DNA from: Clostridiales bacterium
GTDB lineage: Bacteria > Bacillota > Clostridia > Lachnospirales > Lachnospiraceae
Length of the DNA stretch: 10,298 nucleotides
Direction of reading: 5' to 3'
NCBI GenBank assembly: GCA_019418195.1
Contig: DYCJ01000050.1
Span: 1-10,298, forward strand
Each line of letters begins with the position of its first letter. Position 1 is the first letter of the stretch. The notes under the pieces are model-generated. The model searched no databases, was not told the DNA's origin, and saw nothing but the letters and a program-made list of their open reading frames with translations. A program made the position numbers and the translations under genes. This document shows positions 6,640-10,298 of the stretch, in pieces.

Positions 6640-7353
6640 TCACTGGTTCTTATTTACAATCTTTGTCTCATAGTTTCCGGTCTCGATATCGATATAGCGG
6701 ACAAAAAGAGAAACCTTGTTGTCCTCGTTTAAGCTGTTCCACAGAAGATCCGTGAACGCCTCCATATCATCCGGTACGCCGATCAGCTTCGGCTCGCCCT
6801 CAAAGCTCGGGAGCGGATCTCCGTCGCACATATATGTGTGGATAAAATGACCTTCGCCCGCAGCCGGATTCTCATAGGCAAACGTATATCTGTTGCAGCT
6901 CTCCGGATTCCCGTTATTACTCTTTAAAATGGACATGGCATAATTATAAGAGCCGTTCTCTATATGCATGATGCCGGAGATGCGCGGCGTATAGTTCGGG
7001 CCGTCCGGCTCAAACTCTCTTGAACGAAGAGACTGTTCGAATGTGAGCTGCTTGTCCATCCCCTCATAAATCGTATCCGTCTGATCACCGTTTGTGACAA
7101 TAGTCTTATTGCCCAGCACTCTGACCGGTGCATAGATGATCAGGCTCGGGTCAGTCAGCTTGGACGGATCGAACGCCTGTGTGCGTATCCCCTCTCCGTC
7201 CTCCACAAATATGCGGTTGCGGCTGTTCTCGCTGCGCCCCATGATAAAATAGGCAGTAACCGCTTTCTTTCCGTCCGGTGTTTTACCGATAATGATTCCT
7301 CTTCCGGGATAAGAATTATTCCTAAGCTCCTCTTCAATTGACAGCATCTTCAT
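6640..7353 (-). CDS. PurO-type IMP cyclohydrolase
   Basis: The 237-residue protein resembles the IMP cyclohydrolase family first described from archaea as PurO, which closes FAICAR to IMP. The YPGRGIIIG segment (15-23) and the following [17 protein letters not shown] stretch fit the N-terminal part of that fold. Further segments that look conserved are [20 protein letters not shown] and SLFVRYID near the end. It lies directly before the AICAR transformylase, the enzyme that makes its substrate, which strongly supports the call. The ATG at 7353 has GGAG 10 bases upstream. The frame extends 30 more codons upstream with an Arg/Lys-rich stretch, but that overlaps the end of the CBS protein gene and is not native. 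An alternative ATG two codons later is farther from the ribosome binding site. Confidence 0.85.
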   Translation of the reverse strand: MKMLSIEEELRNNSYPGRGIIIGKTPDGKKAVTAYFIMGRSENSRNRIFVEDGEGIRTQAFDPSKLTDPSLIIYAPVRVLGNKTIVTNGDQTDTIYEGMDKQLTFEQSLRSREFEPDGPNYTPRISGIMHIENGSYNYAMSILKSNNGNPESCNRYTFAYENPAAGEGHFIHTYMCDGDPLPSFEGEPKLIGVPDDMEAFTDLLWNSLNEDNKVSLFVRYIDIETGNYETKIVNKNQ

Positions 7354-7369
7354 CTCACTGCATCTCCTT

Positions 7370-8767
7370 TCATTCTTTCTCTTCTTCCTCCTCGGACGCG
7401 CGGCGCTGTTTCTTTCTGCCCTCACGCTCCTCGTCATCTTCATCTGCTTCCTGCTCCGGCAGTATCCTGAGCCTGACTCTGCTGATTCTGTTGTCTTTTA
7501 CTTCCTCTACCGCGAAAACAAGATTCTCCTCTTCGACGATATCTCTGTCGTCTTTTGCAGGTATATGTCCCAGTTTCTCGATCAGATATCCGGAAAGTGT
7601 GTCATAGTTTTCTGTCTCCAGCTTCAGACCAAGCTCCTCATTGAGGTCATCGATCAGTATGCCCCCATCCAGCCGGTATTCATCCTCGCTGACCGCTTCA
7701 ACTTCCGGCACAACTTCTTCATACTCTTCATTGATATCGCCCATGATCTCCTCAACCAGGTCTTCGATCGTGACAATTCCGGAAAATCCGCCGTACTCAT
7801 CTACCAGGATTGCCATATGGCGTCTCGATTCCTGCATAGTGCGAAAAAGTTCATCCGCCTCTTTTGTCTCAGGTACAAAAAACGGTTCATGAAGCATTTC
7901 CCTGATATTCATCTGTTCCGGACTGTTCTTCCTCAGCTCGATCATCACGTCCTTAACGTGAAGAACACCGATGATATTGTCTATATTTTCCTCATAGACC
8001 GGTATCCTGTTGTGTCTTGTCTCAAGGATCTCGTCGATAAGTTCCTCAAACGGCTCGTCAATGTCAATTGTAACAACATCACGCCTTGGCACCATGATTT
8101 CCCTTGCCGTCCTGTCATCGAACGCAAAAACCGAATCTATCATCTCACGTTCGTCATCATCAAACGTTCCGCTTTCATTTCCCATCTTCAGAAGTGCCTT
8201 GATTTCTTCTTCGGTAACTGCCTCTTCCTGGTCTTCCGTTTTCATATGAAGAATCTTCAGTACCAGCTTTGTGGAAACTGAGAGCAGCTTGATAAACGGT
8301 GATAATATGATCGAAATATAATGAATCGGCATCACCGTCATCATACTGAATGCTTCTGCCTTCTGAAGTGCGATCCTCTTTGGCACAAGCTCTCCAAACA
8401 CAAGGTTGAAGAACATCAGCAGCAGTGTCACACCGTTATGGGCGATCGCTCCGCTGTATGGTATCCCCATATTGCTCATCCATGTACCCAGCACCGGTGA
8501 AATACTTGATGCCGCAGAAGCCGATGAATAGAATCCGGCAAATGTAATCGCCACCTGGATCGTAGAAAGGAACTTTGTAGAATCTTCAAAAAGTCCCTCG
8601 ATCACTTTCGCTTTCTTATTGCCCTCTTCCGCAAGACTTCGTATCCTGTTCTTATTAACAGATACGACTGCCATCTCGGCTCCGGCAAAGTAGGCATTCA
8701 TCAAAGTGAAAAACAACAATAGTAACAAGTCAAATAAAATAGTGTTCCCCGCAGGGTCCGCGTCCAT
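7370..8767 (-). CDS. CNNM/CBS-domain membrane protein (HlyC/CorC family, possible Mg2+ exporter)
   Basis: The 465-residue inner-membrane protein has the order expected of the HlyC/CorC (MpfA-like) family. A DUF21/CNNM membrane domain has segments at about 9-33, 68-90, 111-128 and 141-172, with NAYFAGAEMA (24-33) and FGELVPK (124-130). Two CBS domains follow, at about 223-280 (IMVPRRDVV, IPVYEENIDNIIGVLHVKD) and 290-345 (MAILVDEYGGFSGIVTIEDLVEEI). A CorC_HlyC C-terminal domain spans about 358-438 (LDGGILIDDLNEELG, YDTLSGYLI). The last 28 residues are a Glu/Arg-rich charged tail. Family members export or help export Mg2+ or other divalent ions and sense nucleotides through the CBS pair; the exact ion cannot be read here. 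The ATG follows AGGAGGAG at 9-11 bases. It heads the transcript leading into the purine genes, 16 bases before them. Confidence 0.9.
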   Translation of the reverse strand: MDADPAGNTILFDLLLLLFFTLMNAYFAGAEMAVVSVNKNRIRSLAEEGNKKAKVIEGLFEDSTKFLSTIQVAITFAGFYSSASAASSISPVLGTWMSNMGIPYSGAIAHNGVTLLLMFFNLVFGELVPKRIALQKAEAFSMMTVMPIHYISIILSPFIKLLSVSTKLVLKILHMKTEDQEEAVTEEEIKALLKMGNESGTFDDDEREMIDSVFAFDDRTAREIMVPRRDVVTIDIDEPFEELIDEILETRHNRIPVYEENIDNIIGVLHVKDVMIELRKNSPEQMNIREMLHEPFFVPETKEADELFRTMQESRRHMAILVDEYGGFSGIVTIEDLVEEIMGDINEEYEEVVPEVEAVSEDEYRLDGGILIDDLNEELGLKLETENYDTLSGYLIEKLGHIPAKDDRDIVEEENLVFAVEEVKDNRISRVRLRILPEQEADEDDEEREGRKKQRRASEEEEEKE

Positions 8768-8804
8768 AAAAAATAACTCCTCCTAACAAAATATTATCAG
8801 GAGA

Positions 8805-8833
8805 AGTATATCATGCGTATGCTGTTTGCGCAA
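8805..8833 (-). promoter_or_regulatory. Extended -10 promoter upstream of the CNNM/CBS gene
   Basis: TATACT (8805-8810 on the minus strand) is preceded by TGA (extended -10). A partial -35, TTGCGC (8828-8833), lies 17 bases away. The expected start near 8798 leaves a leader of about 30 bases ahead of the ATG. This would drive the CNNM/CBS, PurO, AICAR transformylase, tsaE and tsaB-rimI run. Confidence 0.6.
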
Positions 8834-8842
8834 GATGCAGCT

Positions 8843-8917
8843 CAGCCGACGACAGTCGGCGGCAATCCTGCGTCAGACAGCCGTAAGCTGAAACACCGGA
8901 CAAACGTCGGCTGTTTG
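8843..8917. repeat. Overlapping small inverted repeats in the carD-CNNM intergenic region
   Basis: Several short repeats are packed here. GCCGAC/GTCGGC (8845-8850 with 8855-8860) has a 4-base loop. A 9-bp pair CAGCCGACG/CGTCGGCTG joins 8843-8851 with 8905-8913, and CAAAC/GTTTG joins 8901-8905 with 8913-8917. A direct repeat GCTGTTTGC occurs at 8821-8829 and 8910-8918. They begin 4 bases after the carD stop and could fold into a 3' end structure, but no U run follows, so this is not a classic terminator. Confidence 0.35.
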
Positions 8918-8920
8918 CAG

Positions 8921-9424
8921 TCATGCCTCCGGCTCTTCCGCCTCGTCTACATGCTCTGCTATAAACTTCTGCATCTCCCCCGTCGGAATCCCGAGCGCGA
9001 AAGCGAATTCACTGTACAAGGCATGTTCAAGAAGCATCTGATACTTCCGATCCAGACTCGTAATGCTGCCTCTGCTCTTTGTTCTCTTGTAAGTTGTCTT
9101 AAGGACCTTCACCCAGCTTTCCGGACAATAGTCCGCTATACAGTCCTTGTATTCCTGTTCGCGGAATTTTTCATTCCGTACATGGAGCGCTTCAATGTCT
9201 GGCATACGCCGGATCAGGGCAAGAGCCTCATCCCGGCTCACCGGGCGCCGGATATTTGTCTCGTCCTCCGCCGGTACGTAAGCCTTATCCCCTGCATCTT
9301 CCACAGACTGCAGCGTGTAATACTGTTTACTGTTGTCCACAAAAGAAAAATCAAGTGTTCCGATATCTTCCACCTTATACAATCCTCTGCACTTATAGAC
9401 TACCGCATCGCCTCTACTGAGCAT
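8921..9424 (-). CDS. CarD-family transcriptional regulator (RNA-polymerase-binding)
   Basis: The 167-residue protein fits the CarD/CdnL family, which binds the RNA polymerase beta subunit through an N-terminal Tudor-like domain and alters promoter-complex stability, often at rRNA promoters. The N-terminal domain covers about residues 1-60: LSRGDAVVYKCRGLYKVEDI (2-21), KQYYTLQSV (33-41) and AYVPAEDE (48-55). The helical C-terminal part contains MPDIEAL (74-80), ESWVKVLKTTYKRTKSR (102-118) and SLDRKYQMLLEHALYSEFAFALG. The tryptophan that actinobacterial CarD inserts into the DNA bubble is not clear at the equivalent place (the region reads NEKFRE). ATG 9424 is set by AAGGAGG with a 6-base spacer. 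Upstream in-frame codons lie in the structured RNA. It may be expressed by read-through from that RNA or from its own -10. Confidence 0.85.
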   Translation of the reverse strand: MLSRGDAVVYKCRGLYKVEDIGTLDFSFVDNSKQYYTLQSVEDAGDKAYVPAEDETNIRRPVSRDEALALIRRMPDIEALHVRNEKFREQEYKDCIADYCPESWVKVLKTTYKRTKSRGSITSLDRKYQMLLEHALYSEFAFALGIPTGEMQKFIAEHVDEAEEPEA

Positions 9425-9445
9425 CCAATTCCTCCTTCTTTCTGT

Positions 9446-9451
9446 ATTATA
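9446..9451 (-). promoter_or_regulatory. Candidate carD -10 box at the end of the structured RNA
   Basis: A perfect TATAAT lies 21 bases upstream of the carD ATG, which would give a leader of about 15 bases with the ribosome binding site. No good -35 is present at 16-18 bases (GTCTTT at 17), and the box touches the long-range stem of the RNA upstream. It may be a weak promoter, a regulated one, or chance in AT-rich sequence. Confidence 0.3.
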
Positions 9452-9728
9452 TATGATGCCGGGGGGCAAAAGACCTAAACCCACATGAGCTTGCTCATAA
9501 GTGGGTGCAGGGCCTTGGGTCCCGCCCCAATATAAGCATAAAAGTGGGATGTATATCCCACGATATGCGAATATTGGGTAGGATTGTGAGAGTGCGTAGC
9601 ACGAAACAATCCGCAGGCATCATAGTTGGGGGCTTTTGCCCCCAACATCTTATAAATGAGTTTTGCCAAGTTCCTTAAAGCATAATCAAAGAAAGACCGG
9701 TACAACGCTGTAACGGCCTTTCGATGGT
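9452..9728 (-). ncRNA. Structured noncoding RNA or long structured leader upstream of carD (family not identified; raiA-motif RNA is one candidate)
   Basis: Read on the minus strand, about 277 bases fold into a series of strong hairpins. First is a 9-bp stem with one G-U (9714-9722 with 9691-9699) capped by a 4-bp stem. A perfect 9-bp stem with an AAAA loop follows (9638-9646 with 9625-9633). Then come a 7+4 bp hairpin (9606-9612/9581-9587, 9599-9602/9592-9595) and an 8+5+7 bp nested hairpin (9571-9578/9526-9533, 9564-9568/9536-9540, 9555-9561/9544-9550). The last is a 6+5 bp hairpin (9501-9506/9479-9484) followed by a U-rich stretch. A 9-bp long-range pair, UAUGAUGCC (9616-9624) with GGCAUCAUA (9452-9460), closes the last three into a junction. 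A promoter ends 7 bases before the first hairpin. Unpaired AAGGAACUUGGCAAAAC (about 9662-9678) looks like a conserved element. The raiA-motif RNA of Bacillota is similar in size and complexity, but raiA and comFC are not in view and I cannot confirm the match. Confidence 0.75.
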
Positions 9729-9734
9729 CTCACT

Positions 9735-9762
9735 ATGATATATTTTAACATATTTTTCACAA
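9735..9762 (-). promoter_or_regulatory. Promoter of the structured RNA upstream of carD
   Basis: On the minus strand TTGTGA (9757-9762) and TATCAT (9735-9740) are separated by 16 bases in very AT-rich sequence. The predicted start near 9728 falls six bases before the first stem of the RNA, and this agreement supports both calls. Bases 9763-9841, between this promoter and the DUF2007 stop codon, hold no clear terminator or gene. Confidence 0.6.
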
Positions 9763-9841
9763 TAATGTAAGAGTTTTCGTTATAAGTAATTGATTTTTGT
9801 TACTGCTTTACAATTGCAAACCACTCTCAAACTGTACACTT

Positions 9842-10222
9842 TTACCCGAAGAGAATATTTATAAGAGACGGCACCACCGCCCCGATCACCACCAACACAG
9901 CCGCGATCAGTGAGATGATCCGCACAACACGTAGCCTTTTATCTGACGACCGGGCAGGAATATCCACATCTGCCTCATCCGTTTTTTCCTCGAGAGGCAA
10001 TGTCAGAGCCTTAACAATTTCTTTTGCTCTGTCCGCATCCTTTTCATTCACATAAATGTCATTTCCGAACATTGATGCTCCCATATAAATATTCATATAA
10101 TCTCCGCTGCCCTTGGACTCGGAATAAGCCGGAATCCCGCGGTCATTAAGCGTCTCCGTGATCATGTCTGCATCCACACGGTCTGCACATGAATAAATTT
10201 TTACGGGTTTCATTCCTTCCAT
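9842..10222 (-). CDS. DUF2007 domain protein with a C-terminal membrane segment
   Basis: This 126-residue protein has a DUF2007-type domain at about residues 5-72: VKIYSCADRVDADMITETL (7-25), GIPAYSES (29-36) and GNDIYVNEKDADRAKEIV (53-70). DUF2007 is an alpha/beta fold related to PII-like domains and often called a putative signal-transducing protein, but its role is not established. An acidic linker (about 75-95) leads to one hydrophobic segment (about 101-124), so the domain is probably cytoplasmic and anchored at its C-terminus. The ATG at 10222 is chosen because AGGGAG lies 6 bases upstream. Starts at 10243 and 10213 are in frame but lack suitable spacing. It has its own promoter and seems to be a single-gene unit. 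Confidence 0.85.
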   Translation of the reverse strand: MEGMKPVKIYSCADRVDADMITETLNDRGIPAYSESKGSGDYMNIYMGASMFGNDIYVNEKDADRAKEIVKALTLPLEEKTDEADVDIPARSSDKRLRVVRIISLIAAVLVVIGAVVPSLINILFG

Positions 10223-10254
10223 ATTTATCTCCCTTATATGCATTTTCTGGTCTC

Positions 10255-10283
10255 ATTGTACTTTACCCCGAAAAATTAGTAAA
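10255..10283 (-). promoter_or_regulatory. Promoter of the DUF2007 gene
   Basis: On the minus strand TTTACT (10278-10283) and TACAAT (10255-10260) are separated by 17 bases, matching sigma-A boxes at 4 and 5 of 6 positions. The start is expected near 10248, giving a leader of about 26 bases that contains the AGGGAG ribosome binding site. Confidence 0.6.
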
Positions 10284-10298
10284 GCCGAGAAATATTTT

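Noticed and set aside
7354..7443. N-terminal extension of the IMP cyclohydrolase with an Arg/Lys-rich stretch
   Set aside because: It overlaps the end of the upstream coding region and has no ribosome binding site, while GGAG is correctly placed for the ATG at 7353.
7565..8281. A long plus-strand open frame of 238 codons, and other plus-strand frames across the window
   Set aside because: They are antisense to well-supported minus-strand genes, lack ribosome binding sites, and their translations resemble no protein. They arise from the codon composition of the real genes.
8780..8803. CTCCTGA/TTAGGAG pairing that would hide the ribosome binding site of the CNNM/CBS gene
   Set aside because: The outer arm (8797-8803) lies at or before the transcription start predicted from the extended -10 promoter (about 8798), so it would mostly not be in the transcript.
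9475..9705. A 76-codon open frame on the minus strand upstream of carD
   Set aside because: It lies wholly inside the structured RNA, has no ribosome binding site, and its sequence is explained by the hairpin arms. A gene caller might report it as a hypothetical protein, but it is most likely spurious.
1..10298. Insertion sequence, prophage, CRISPR array or defence system
   Set aside because: No transposase, integrase, regularly spaced repeats or nuclease/effector genes are visible. The window is ordinary housekeeping gene content apart from the structured RNA.

Overview
The window reads as chromosomal housekeeping sequence from an anaerobic Bacillota, most likely a Lachnospiraceae-type Clostridia. 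The reasons are strong AGGAGG ribosome binding sites, consensus sigma-A promoters, mixed AT/GC composition, a stand-alone AICAR transformylase paired with a PurO-type IMP cyclohydrolase, a TsaB-RimI fusion, and a CarD-family regulator. Every gene that can be supported lies on the minus strand, so the window is read right to left. No genus can be named from the sequence alone.

Right end (10298 to 9842): a promoter and a DUF2007 protein with one C-terminal membrane segment. Next (9762 to about 9445) comes a promoter followed by about 280 bases of dense nested hairpins. These are held together by a 9-bp long-range stem, which I read as a structured noncoding RNA or a long structured leader. It sits directly upstream of a CarD-family RNA-polymerase-binding protein (9424 to 8921) and is the most interesting item here.

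Centre (8833 to 3711): an extended -10 promoter drives a tightly packed run. It begins with a CNNM/CBS (CorC-like) membrane protein, followed by the two enzymes that finish IMP synthesis (a stand-alone AICAR transformylase and an archaeal-type IMP cyclohydrolase in place of bifunctional PurH). TsaE and a TsaB-RimI fusion follow. After a 130-base gap comes a small two-CxxC protein, then RNase Z, TsaD and IspD.

Left end (646 to 1): a strong promoter whose -35 box contains the ispD stop codon drives two serine tRNAs (anticodons UGA and GGA) that end at a hairpin terminator. Beyond that, two tandem consensus promoters point leftward out of the window, as expected upstream of an rRNA or other stable-RNA operon.

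Functionally the block is biased to tRNA maturation and translation. TsaB, TsaD and TsaE make t6A at A37 of ANN-decoding tRNAs. RimI acetylates ribosomal protein S18 in the classical case. RNase Z trims tRNA 3' ends, and both tRNAs here lack an encoded CCA. IspD feeds isoprenoid synthesis and the two purine genes feed nucleotide supply.
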